Assembly: GCA_034359265.1 (NCBI GenBank)
Contig: CP136891.1
Coordinates: forward strand, 55,692,501-55,756,500
Direction: 5' to 3'
Source: Canna indica
Lineage: Eukaryota > Streptophyta > Magnoliopsida > Zingiberales > Cannaceae
DNA length: 64,000 nt
The notes under the pieces are model-generated. The model did not search any database. It had not been told where the DNA came from and saw nothing but the letters and a program-made list of their open reading frames with translations. The position numbers and the translations under genes are program-made. Below are positions 43,998 to 53,834 of the stretch, one piece after another. How positions within the stretch are numbered: the stretch's first letter is position 1; every line of letters starts with the position of its first letter.

Positions 43998-45005
43998 TGT
44001 AGTAGCTTGTTATCCTCCCGCAGGCCTAGGAGGAGGTGGGACAGGGTCCCATGGTTGTGCAGCTGTAGGCCTGAGTGGCTGAGTTGACAGAGGCACTCCG
44101 CAAAGAGCAGGAGCTGAGGTAGCAGTCACCACCAGTACCGACAGTACCCGTAGCACTAGAGTTGGTCCAGCTAGTGGCACCGGTGGTTAGAGCCCCCAGA
44201 GCACCTTCATATGCAGATTTTATTGCATTTAGGCCACCGGAGTATATAGGGACAAATCAGCGGGTGGAGGTCACTAGTTTCCTGGGAGATTTCTATGAGT
44301 TGTGCAGGGAGCTTAGTTGTTCTTCTGAGACGACTGCTCGACTAATCGGGTTATAGTTGAGAGCACCAGCTAAGGATTAGCTTCACACCTGGAGGGACCG
44401 TAGAGCAGCAGATGGACCACCCCTCCATGGGAGGAGTTTAGAACTGCTATGGTGCAGAAGTACCTACCGATGAGCGCCCGGGACAGGCGGGTGAAAGAGT
44501 TCGAGCTACTGCATCAGGCGGACAGTACGATGGTGGCAGATTATGAGATAGAGTTCACTCGGCTCTCAAAGTACCATCCCACCTTGATAGCCACAAAGAC
44601 TGCCAGGGTCAAGAGGTTTGTTGAGGGGTTGAGGCCGCAGATCACCAAACTGATCCATTACACCGAGGATACTTCATTTGCTTGGGTCATTGATGAGGCA
44701 CTCCGGAAGGAGGCGCTGGTACCGATAGATAAGGATGATGGTCCCCAGAAGAAAAAGTTTCGACCCAAGTCTTCGGGGGGTCGGCCAGTTCTAGAGGCCA
44801 CATGGGTTTAGGACCAGTGGCATCATCTGGAGGTTCGCAGCGGAGATCTGGGCCGCAACAGTATAACCGATGTCACAGGAGGCACTGGGGGGCTTGCTGG
44901 GGACGTTAGGAGGTATATTTCAACCGTGGGTAGATTGGACATTTCAGAAAGGATTGTCCTAGTAAGGGTAGTCAGCAGCCTAATCAGACGAGAGAAAAGG
45001 CACCG
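43998..45005 (+). pseudogene. Element E gag and zinc knuckle region
   Basis: Proline-rich N-terminus, then PSYADFIAFRPPEYIGTNQR and FLGDFYELCRELSCS, a stop at 44354, then the retrotransposon gag domain (SARDRRVKEFELLHQADSTM, VADYEIEFTRLSKYHP, VKRFVEGLRPQI). It ends KKKFRPKSSGG and a stop at 44809. The knuckle area 44850-44990 is present only in shifted frames (DNA encoding C-x-x-C ... GHFRKDCPS can be followed). Confidence 0.82.
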
Positions 45006-45500
45006 ATGTCAGTGGGTTCCGTGGTTCTGAGGGGTCAGACTCAAGGTGGAGGTCAGCGAGCTAGTAGTCCAGAGAGGTTCGCTGCACGGGTGTTTGCTAC
45101 GAACCAAGTGGGGGCTGAGGCGTCCACGGCAATGGTGTTAGGTAATATTGTTGTTGGGTCAGCCATTGCATATGTTTTGTTTGATTCGGGTGCTATGCAC
45201 CATTTTGTATCTGCTTTGTTTGCTGCTAAGTTGTCAAGGGTACCTTCTGTGCTTGAGTTACCTCTTGTGGTGTCTACGCCTACGAGCGTTTATGTGATGG
45301 CAGAGAAAGTCTTTCAGGGCTGCGAGGTGGTCATTTGTGGGCATGTGTTGATAGTCGACTTGACACTTCTGCCGATGCTGGAGCTTGACGTAATTTTGGA
45401 CATGGACTGGTTGGCAGATCATTTTGCCTCAGTGGATTGTAGGGCTAAGAGTGTGATCTTCAGTAAGCCCGGATTGCCCCAGTTTTACCTTCCAGGGTGA
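45006..45500 (+). pseudogene. Element E aspartic protease
   Basis: VLFDSGAMHHFVSALFAAKL (DSG active site; the family has DSGATHSF), then VEVPTPxx-like SVLELPLVVSTPTSVYV and MLELDVILDMDWLADHFASV (family VILGMDWL). Open for 164 codons, then a TGA. Confidence 0.85.
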
Positions 45501-45516
45501 GGGAAGGGGAGAGCCG

Positions 45517-46639
45517 TTGATGGCGATTTCAGCTCTCAGGGCTCGGAAGCTACTTCTGGGCGACTGCCAATCCTTCTTGGCCTTTGTGTCTGTGGCAGAG
45601 GAAAGCGGAGGTGCGGGTAGGGATATCGAGGGAATGCCCGAGGTGTGCTGGTTTTCTAATATGTTTTCGGAGGAGTTGCCAGGGTTGCCTCCAGAGAGGG
45701 AGATCGAATTCTGTATTGATTTACAGCTAGGGGTGAAGCCGATCTCCAATCCTCCGTACCGAATGACACCAGCTGAGTTAAGGGAGTTGAAATCCTAGTT
45801 GTAGGAGCTGCTTGAGTTGGGTTTCATTTGCCCAATTGTTTCTCCTTAGGGCACTCTAGTGCTCTTTGTGAAAAAGAAAGATGGGTCCATGCGGATGTGC
45901 ATTGATTACCGATAGCTTAATAAGATAATGGTGAAGAATCGGTACCCGCTACCCAGGATTGATGACTTGTTTGATCAGCTTCAAGGAGCTCTGTGGTTTT
46001 CCAAGATTAACCTACGGTCAGGGTATCATCAGTTGAGGATCCGGGACAGTGACGTCCCTAAGACTGCTTTCAGGTCGAGGTATGAGCACTTTGAGTTCCT
46101 GGTGATGTCCTTTGGGCTTACTAATGCACCTACAACATTTATGGAACTGATGAACTGGGTGTTCAGGGAATTCTTGAATAAATTCATAATTGTGTTCATT
46201 GATGATATTTTGATTTATTCGAGGAGCAGGGAGGAGCATGTTGAGCACTTGTGGGTAGTTCTGGAAACTCTTAGGGAGCGCCAATTGTATGCTAAGTTCT
46301 CCAAGTGCGAGTTCTGGCTGGAGAGTGTTGGGTTCCTTGGTCATGTGGTGTCTAGGAAAGGGGTAAAGGTGGACCCTACAAGGATAGAAGAAGTTCAGAA
46401 TTGGAAGAGGCCGACTAATATCACTGAGATCAGTAGTTTCTTGGGGTTGGTAGGGTATTACAGAAAGTTTGTGGAGAATTTCTCCAGGATTGCAGCGCCA
46501 TTGACCCGCCTGATCCAGAAGAAAGTCAAGTTCGAATGGGATAGTAAGTGCGAGGAAAGCTTTGTGAAGCCCAAGGACCGTTTGACGTCGGCACCAGTTC
46601 TAGTAGTACCTTCGGGCTCGGGGGGGGGGGGGGGGGGGG
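45517..46639 (+). pseudogene. Element E reverse transcriptase, ending in a 20-G tract
   Basis: MFSEELPGLPPEREIEFCID, PPYRMTPAELRELK, stop codons at 45796-45850, FVKKKDGSMRMCIDYR, a stop where the family has Glu/Lys, [33 protein letters not shown] (family KIDLRSGYHQ; Asp to Asn), [18 protein letters not shown] and [11 protein letters not shown] (catalytic DD intact). Then [15 protein letters not shown] and [20 protein letters not shown]. It closes at a run of 20 G (46620-46639). Confidence 0.88.
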
Positions 46640-47000
46640 TTTGTTGTTTATAGTGATACCTCCCGGGTCGGCTTGGGTTGTGTGTTGATGCAGAATGATA
46701 AGGTGATAGCTTATGCCTCCAATCAGTTGAAGGTTCACGAGAAGAATTACCCCATCCATAATCTTGAGCTGGTAGTGGTGGTGTTCGCATTCAAGCTGTG
46801 GCGTAACTACCTTTATGGTAAGGCTTGCGAGATATACACTGATCATAAGAGCCTCCAGTATTTGCTCACCTAGAAGGAGTTGAACCTGAGGCAGAGAAGA
46901 TGGCTTGAGCTGTTGAAGGACTATGACTGCATTATCATGTACCATCCGTCGAAGGCCAATGTGGTGGATGATGCTTTGAGCAGGAAGTCTATGAGCAACT
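46640..47000 (+). pseudogene. Element E RNase H
   Basis: [20 protein letters not shown] (catalytic Asp), [20 protein letters not shown] then [31 protein letters not shown], a stop, and [17 protein letters not shown] then [16 protein letters not shown]. The poly-G expansion just upstream puts it one frame away from the reverse transcriptase. Confidence 0.85.
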
Positions 47001-48345
47001 TGGCATATTTGGCGTTCAGGAGGAGGCCGTTGGCTCATGATTTGGCCCTATGTTTGGATGGCGGGGCAGTCTTGTCAGTATCAGATTCTGGTGCGCTGGT
47101 GGCTCACCTGAGGGTGCAGTCCACGTTGGTTGATATGTTGCGAGTAGCGCAAGAGGAGGATGCTTTCTGTGCTCTAACTAAGGATCTGGCCAAGAGAGAT
47201 GATGCCGATAATGGGTTCAGTGTGGACTCAAAGGGCATTCTGATGTTTGAGAACAAGATAGAGGTGCCAAATATGGCAGAAGTCCGTAGGCAGATGCTAG
47301 AGGTGGCTCATCGGTACACATACACTATGCATCCGGGAGCCACAAAGATGTACCGGGACTTAAGTCAAAATTATTAGTAGAAAGGCATGAAAAGAGAAGT
47401 GGCAGAGTTTGTGTCTAAGTGTCTGGTGTGTCAGCAAGTGAAGGCTGAGGAATTGAAGCTGGCAGGGTTGCTCCAGAACCTAGAAGTACCAGAGTGGAAA
47501 TGAGAGAAGATAACCATGGATTTTGTGACATGATTGCCAAAGTCTGGGAAGGGCAATGATTCTATCTGGGTAGTGGTGGATTGCCTAACCAAGACTTCGT
47601 ATTTTATACCAGTCAGGACGACCTTTTCAGCTGAGCAGTATGCGAGGTTGTTCTTGGATCAGATCGTCGCATATCGTAGTATTCCTGTGATGATCATCTC
47701 AGATCGAGGTACTCAGTTCACAGCTCGTTTTTAGCAATCATTCTAGGAGGCCTTGGTCACTCAAGTTCGGTTCAGTACTGTGTTTCACCCTTAAATAGAT
47801 GGCCAGTCGGAGCGGATGATTCAGACGCTAGAGGATATGCTGAGAGCATGTATCCTGGATTTAGAGGGCAGTTAGGAGAGGCACTTACCTCTGATTGAGT
47901 TTGCCTATAATAACAGTTATCACAGCAGCATCGGGATGGCCCCATTTGAGGCATTGTATGGGCGGAGATGTAGGTCGCCTATAGGTTGGTTTGAGGCAGG
48001 GGATTCCCTTATAATGGGGCTTGACCTGGTGGAGGAGGCAGTGGAAAAGGTGAAACTAATCTGGGAGAGACTGTTGGCAGCTCAGAGTCGCTAGAAGATA
48101 TATGCGGATGGAAAGGCCAAGGCCAGGGAGGTAGAGTTTACTGAGGGGGACATGGTGTTCCTCAAGGTGTCCCCTATGAAAGGGGTGGTACTAGACCGGC
48201 CAGTTGAGGTACTAGACCGGCAGATTCAAAAGTTGAGGTCCAAGGAGATCCCCTTGGTTAAGGTCAGATGAGAGCACCATTCCGCCCAAGAGGCCACCTG
48301 GGAGGTGGAGCGTTATCTTTCATTGTTTGATGATTTGGTGAGTCC
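47001..48345 (+). pseudogene. Element E integrase with deleted C-terminus
   Basis: [11 protein letters not shown] and FVSKCLVCQQVKAE (HHCC zinc domain), VPEWK with a stop next to it, ITMDFVT (first Asp), SIWVVVDCLTKTSYFIPVRT, VMIISDRGTQFTARF (second Asp), a stop, DGQSERMIQTLEDMLRACIL (Glu), FAYNNSYHSSIGMAPFEALYG then RRCRSP, and EGDMVFLKVSPMKG. After SPMKG the family goes on for about 80 residues, but here a duplicated GTACTAGACCGG lies directly before QKLRSKEIPLVKVR and ATWEVER, so the GPF/Y-like segment has been lost. Confidence 0.87.
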
Positions 48346-48735
48346 TTAATTTTCTTTAAGGAGGGAGGATTGTAATATCCTAGATATTTTAATTTTAATT
48401 TTTTCTCTTATGTTGTGTTTGCCAGCCTAACGGACTAGTTCGTGGTCGAGCCGAGTCGACTCATGGTCCGGTGCAAGCTTGCGAGCTCGGGTAAGTAGGA
48501 TATGAAATATGTGAATTAAGCTTGAGTAGTTAATTTTATTCAATTTGATGTTGTGTATGCTTAACTGTTTAATTATATTTTTGTGGATGTGCGTGCTTAT
48601 GATTTATTATGAGATTAGAATAATAATTTTAATTTTATTTATTATGATTTATGTAGAAAGGAAGTCGGCCGTAGCTAAGCCGCCAGCCGACTCTCCCTCT
48701 CCTCTCTACACTTGGAGCCTCCGCCACCCATAGCC

Positions 48736-49506
48736 TGTTGGGTGAAATGGCACACTATAGGTGGGGTGAATAGTGTGTTATCTAAACTTGTTGCATAATT
48801 CCGGTTTTAATCGTTTCTTAAATTATTTAGGCAAGTTGCAATTTATCGACTAGATGCGGAAGCAAAAATAAATCAATTAAACACAAACAAAGATAACAAT
48901 GCTAACACAGAGATTTATTGTGGTTTGGCCCCAATGCCTACTCTACTACCTAAGCACCCCGCTTAGGATTTCCAAACTAAGTTTACTAGATTAAATCGTT
49001 TCCCTTACACAGAGAATTTTGACCCAAAGAGTCTCACTCTCAACCTAGGGCACTACCACATGGGTATGCTAAAGGCTTCCAAAAATTTCTTAAAAATACC
49101 TCGTTGTCTAATTTTGACCCAAGGAATAATTACCGTCATTTTTTATATCAAGAAAATGTCTAGGTCATATAGCCCTCCAAGGAGATCCCTAGGCTTAGTG
49201 AATTTCAGGGTGGTTTTCGGCTTTTCATGTTTTGGGATTCGGGGTTGGTTTTTGGGATCTTATGCATCATCATGAGGATTTACAACATAAACTAGACTCC
49301 CTAAACCTAGACTCTATCTTCTTGACGAATCCGAGCGTGTTGACCAATGTCCTTCTGATTTTCTGATTTCTCTGATATTTCTAATTGAGGACGTCGAACG
49401 CTAACCGATATGGAACCTGAAAGAAACTCTTCATGAAATCATTAGTTCCATGTTTATTATCATCAAAATTGAGATTAAGACCAAGGTTGAAAATCTTAAG
49501 CCAACA
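48736..49506 (-). mobile_element. Solo LTR B3 (family B) with internal deletion, 771 bp
   Basis: TGTTGGGTGAAATGGCACAC at the left and AATCTTAAGCCAACA at the right. About 1 kb is missing near 49065, where text from one end (CACATGGGTATG) joins text from the other (CTAAAGGCTTCC). The missing part includes the TATA region and the palindromic box array. Flanking 5-mers TAGCC and GAGCC differ by one base. Confidence 0.82.
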
Positions 49507-50826
49507 GAGCCGAGCCGCCCAAAGCCACCCCTTCTCTCTTTCCTCTCTTTCCCTGTGGAGCCGAGCCGAGCTGAGGGAACCGCCAGCAAAGCCAAGGGCA
49601 CCTTCCTTCCCTCCCCTTGGAGTCGGCGGCTTGGGAGGAGCCGCCGCCTGCCCTTTCTTCCTTGAGGTTGAGCCGCCGGATTTCGAAGCTGAAATCGGAG
49701 GCCGTTGATTGGATTTTTCTTCTCCAATCCTCTTCCCAAATTAGGTGAGTGATTTTACTCCTCCTTCTCGGGTTTTCTTTGGATGATTTGATTTGTTTTC
49801 CAGTGAACTCTCGATTTATTGTTGATCTTTTGTGTGCCGTGTTTTGGGGAGGCCCTAAACCTTCCCCTATGTGGTTCGGCAATCCTAGGATGTGCCTAGA
49901 GGTGCTCGGCCAAGGGGAAGAAAGGGGGTGCCCTCCAAGTGTTCGATGAATTGACTAAGAGAAGGATGTAGTTTTTTTCTTACCTTCTAAGATTTTAATT
50001 TGCTCATTAATCTTTATGATTATATTTTAAAAGCATGCTTGATAATAAATATGTGATTATTGAGTAGGAATCATATTTCTAAAATTAAGATCTCGATGTT
50101 GATGCCATGAAGGTTCTTGAAGAAAGTTTCTTGATCTTAATTCTTGTTCTTGATGTTGTTAAAGCTTGTTAACTTTGTTGTTAAGCATGGAAATTATGAA
50201 ATCTATCTCAAGATTTATATTCTGTTTAAATGATAATTAAGGGCTTAATTTCTTGAAATTTTGGATTTATTTTCTTTATGCTATGCTGAAATTTGGTGTT
50301 GCTAGAATTGAATGCTGAAATGATGAATCTGTGCTCTTTTTAAATTACTTACTGTGATGTGTGTAATTATCTGAGCATAGTCATGTAACCTATCGTTTCG
50401 ACCAGAAAATATAGTTTGGAAACATAGGACACACTCTGGAGATCAGATTCGGAATAGATGCATTGTTTTCGGGTAGAACAGTAAGCTAAAAGAAAACCCT
50501 AAAACATAACCCTAATTGTGGTGAACTAAATTTTAATTGCATAATTAAAATTGGGGAGAAGGGTCAGCATAATCTGATATGAACCAACATGAGAAGTTTA
50601 TGCATGAAATAAAATAACACGGGTTCTTGACATTACATGTTTAGGAGTTGGGGTCGGGTTTTGGAGTGTTGAGACACTTTCCAATAGGATCACCCCTAAG
50701 ACACCGTAGGAGAACCATGACTTAGGTCATGGTGCGCCATATCTTTATGAATGACGGAGAGGCTCGTAGAGGAGCCGGGTTGCGGGCAAAGCTCGAGAGG
50801 TCGGATGACTAATTCCCAACCTATTA
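49507..50826 (+). other. Central part of the E LTR, no gene
   Basis: 49507-49740 is GC-rich (GCCGAGCCGCC, CCGCCGGATTTCG) and continues the pre-insertion text CGCCACCCATAGCC. From 49950 it is AT-rich. Open frames up to 128 codons here are low-complexity and mutually overlapping on both strands, with no family resemblance. Confidence 0.6.
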
Positions 50827-51090
50827 AACAAGTTCGGAGGGCCTTTCCCGATTGTTCTAGTTTGCCATCGTGGGATAAGTTCGGAGGGCCTACACGATTA
50901 TCCCCTAGGTGGTTTGTTAAGGAATAAGTTTGAAGGGCCTACCCGATTATTCCTGGGATATCTTAGGGGAGTAAGTTCGGAGGGCCTACCCGATTACTCT
51001 TATGATATCTTAAAGGGACATGTTCGGATGGGCGAATCCCGATTGTCCCTATGTGTCTCATCGAGCATGTTCGGATGGGCGAATCCCGAT
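50827..51090 (+). repeat. Tandem hairpin repeats in the E LTR
   Basis: Six units centred on GTTCGGAGGGCCTACCCGAT. Outer stems in order: AACAA/TTGTT (50827-50831 with 50852-50856), GGGATAA/TTATCCC (50872-50878 with 50898-50904), GGAATAA/TTATTCC (50921-50927 with 50947-50953), GAGTAA/TTACTC (50969-50974 with 50994-50999), AGGGACA/TGTCCCT (51014-51020 with 51044-51050). The last unit (51064-51095) no longer pairs. An inner TCGG/CCGA stem is conserved in most units. Confidence 0.85.
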
Positions 51091-51741
51091 TTTCCTAGTA
51101 TGTGTTGTTGCCTTAGGGCATGGTAGGCTTAGGCCCGTTGATCTTCACCATATGGGTGTTGGCTGTCTTCGGGCAGGTAGTGGCCTGGTGGCCTGATAGC
51201 TAGTCACACTTTCGTGACCTTATTCCTATAGAGTTGGATGTTATGCTATTGCTTGTCTTTGCGATGTATTTTTTTGTGGGGGTCGGTAGGACCGCTCACT
51301 GAGTTCTTTGAACTCACCCGTTGTCGTTGTTTTATTTTGCAGAGCCTGACTGTTGAGGTGGGCTAGAGCACTTGGCGCAGCTGGAGGGCAGTGGAGCTGA
51401 ATGATCTCATAGCAGTCCTAGATAGGGTCGTAGTTGAGTCCTTTGGTAGTGTGTCATGCACTTTTGTTGGTCTTTTTGAGTTCTAGCCCTTGAGGGCATT
51501 TATGTCATTTTACTCAGATTTTATTGTATTTGGTCTGAAGGAATTGATGTATTATTTCTGCATTTTATTCGATATTAAATTTGGTTTAAGATGAACTTTG
51601 TTTTTATTAATAAAACTTGTTGATTTCTTTCCGCTATTTTTTATTCTTATGATGTTGGCATGTGCATTAATTAGGCTGTGGGGTATAGGCACGTATACCT
51701 TGGACGGTCACATGACCCTGTGTTTGGGGCGGGGCGTGACA

Positions 51742-51917
51742 CTTATCTAATTCGCTCCAAGCATTCATGTCAACCTTAGGTTCAATGAATTTTAACCTTA
51801 ACATGTTAAAGATACCAAAACATTTAGTCTTTAAATATGTGTACATCATATATTTCCAAACACCAAAGTTTGAGTCACCGAATCTAGGAGGTGTGGAAAT
51901 AACCGACTCTAGTGCCA
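51742..51917 (-). pseudogene. B4 gag, N-terminal fragment
   Basis: Starts MALESVISTPPRFGDSNFGV, close to B1 gag (MALECVASIPPRFDESNFGL), then YTYLKTKCFGIFNML. It is cut at 51742 by the end of the E LTR. The PBS (TATCAGAGC on the minus strand, 51971-51979) and the LTR follow to the right. Confidence 0.82.
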
Positions 51918-52517
51918 TTTTCGGATGAAATAAAGTGTAGGAGAGATGGTGAAATCTCAAGCTACGACCCGCTCTGATAACAAATATTGGTGAAATGGCC
52001 ACACTAGAAGAGGGGTGAATAATATGTTATCTAAATTTTTCTCCTGATTTTGGTTTTAATCGTTTACTTGATTACTTAGGCAAGTTGCAATTTATCGACT
52101 AAATGTGGAAGCAATAATAAAACAATTAAACACAAACAAAGATAAAAATGCTAACACAATGATTTATAGTGGTTCGACCCCAATGCCTACTCCACTACCT
52201 AAGCACCCCGCTTAGGATTTTCAAACTAGTTAACTAGATTAATTAGTTTCCTTACAATGAGGACTTTACACTAGAAAGTCTCCGCTCTCAAACCGAAGAC
52301 ACTTCCACACCCGGAAGTATCTCGTCTTCCTACCGAGAGCACTCTCCCACCTCGACCTAAGGACAACTCAACTAATCCTAGTAAACTTAGTTTACAATGA
52401 TGGATTTAAGCCTTAACACCAAGGCAACCACCAACTCAATGAAACCTAGAAACCTAAGTTTACACACTTGATATACAATCAAAATAAACAACAAACACTA
52501 CAACAAAATTCGTTTTA

Positions 52518-52670
52518 GGTTGGAGTTAGTTAGATGCGGTTTTTAAAACCGCAACTATAGAAATACTAAACCAGCGGTTCAAAAAAATTATTGAGCCTGC
52601 GATTTTCAATGAACCGTAGTTAAAGTGGTATAATTTGTTGCGGTTTAGGGAACCGCAACTATTTTTCTCC
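52518..52670 (+). repeat. CACTA-2 left subterminal repeats
   Basis: Facing copies of TGCGGTTT/AACCGCA: ATGCGGTTTTTAAAACCGCA, CCAGCGGTT, GAACCGTAG and TTGCGGTTTAGGGAACCGCA. Several are near-perfect short palindromes. Confidence 0.8.
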
Positions 52671-53834
52671 CGCGAATTATTTGCGACGCGCTTATCTTCC
52701 CATCTCCGTGCGCGTCCTCTTCCCATCTCTTCATCATCTCCCGCATCATCTCTCGTCGGCGCCCTCAGCCAAGTCCGGATCATCTCTCGCCGTTCTCTTC
52801 TCATCTCTTCACTATCGTCTCCGAGCCGTTTTCCTCGATTTGGATTCGGAAGCCCCCTTCCCTTTCCTTCCTTCCCAAGGTATGCCTGCTGTTTAGCTTA
52901 GCTATTGTTCGCTCTCAGTCACCAGATTTGGATTCGAAAGCTACCTACATCTATTCAATCACCTGATTCCCGTCACAGAAAGTCTGGAGGTGTTATGCTT
53001 TTGTAGCTACATCTACGTACATCCGTTCATGCTTTTGTAGCTTTCGTTAGTTGTCTACCTGGTTCATACTTGTTCTCGATGGTTGAAATCAGTGGGTGAT
53101 CTAGAATGAAGCAAGTGGTAGGGAAGGGAGTTCATGGAATCTGGAAAGTTAGGGATGAGATGCAGAGCCTGCTGGGAGAAAGAGAAAAATGTAAAAAATA
53201 GAAAGAGAATTTTTATTCGATTGCCAAAACTGGCTTCTCATTACAATCAACCTTTCTATTCTGATCTTTATTCCGATTTTTCAATTTTTTTAACACCTTA
53301 GTTGTGAACTGCTAAGCAATGATAGAGTGGCACTTACTATTGCTAAAAGGATTGATCATGAATAAGCTTGTAAAATCTATCTCAAATGATACTTCTGAGT
53401 TCTGACATTTACAGATTTTTTAGACTCGTAAGTACTTGGATGCTTGGTGTGTCTTCTTCTGGGCAACAACTCCCACACTGTTCTCCTAGCTTGTTTACTT
53501 TCGGTGTTTTTGCATTCAATGTTCCATAGTATTATTAAAAACTTCTATCTTGTTTAACTGAGCGGATTAATTTTTTTTATGGAATAAAACAATGACAATT
53601 AGTTGCGGAAGATGTCCAGTCCTGCAAAACTCTACGCTCCAGATGTCCAATCCTGGGCGTGAGGGGGGTATGTTAAAATTCTACATTGGTTTAAAATATG
53701 GCCAATGTAACATTTAAATAGTTTGAGCAATCCTCTTATGAGCTAGTTTTTGGGTGAGTTAGGCCCACTAATTACTTAACATTAGTTGATAAAACCAAGT
53801 TTATTTGATTAAAATATTTTGTTTTATTGCTTAT
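52671..53834 (+). other. CACTA-2 leader region of unknown origin
   Basis: 52680-52880 is a C/T-rich stretch (CATCTCTTC repeated) resembling a plant 5' untranslated region and ends CCCAAG|GTATGC, a plausible splice donor. The rest to 53834 is AT-rich. It may be the promoter and first exon of the CACTA or of a captured gene; no protein recognised. Confidence 0.4.

Larger units (their letters stand above)
43998..51741 (+). mobile_element. Ty3/Gypsy element E (chromovirus/Tekay-like), 5' LTR missing
   Basis: Plus-strand gag, protease, reverse transcriptase, RNase H, integrase in that order (Gypsy), then polypurine GGAGGGAGGAT at 48360-48370 and a 3' LTR (48371-51741) interrupted by B3. The 5' LTR is absent: internal DNA abuts the D fragment near 43998. 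More than a dozen stops, many of them TAG at positions where the family has Gln or Trp. Confidence 0.88.
48371..51741 (+). repeat. Element E 3' LTR (about 2.6 kb without the nested B3)
   Basis: Starts TGTAATATCCTAGATATT, ends GGGGCGGGGCGTGACA. Interrupted by B3 (48736-49506). Contains the tandem hairpin repeats at 50827-51090 and a segment typical of Del/Tekay LTRs near 51290 (CTCACTGAGTTCTTTGAACTC). No gene. TATA box not assigned. Confidence 0.85.

Noticed and set aside
49431..49949. Several frames of up to 128 codons on both strands
   Set aside because: GC-rich LTR DNA on both sides of a B3/E junction; frames cross the insertion boundary and match nothing.
52526..52901. Frames in the C/T-rich start of CACTA-2
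   Set aside because: Ser/Leu/Pro-rich, overlapping on both strands, probably an untranslated leader; no domain seen.
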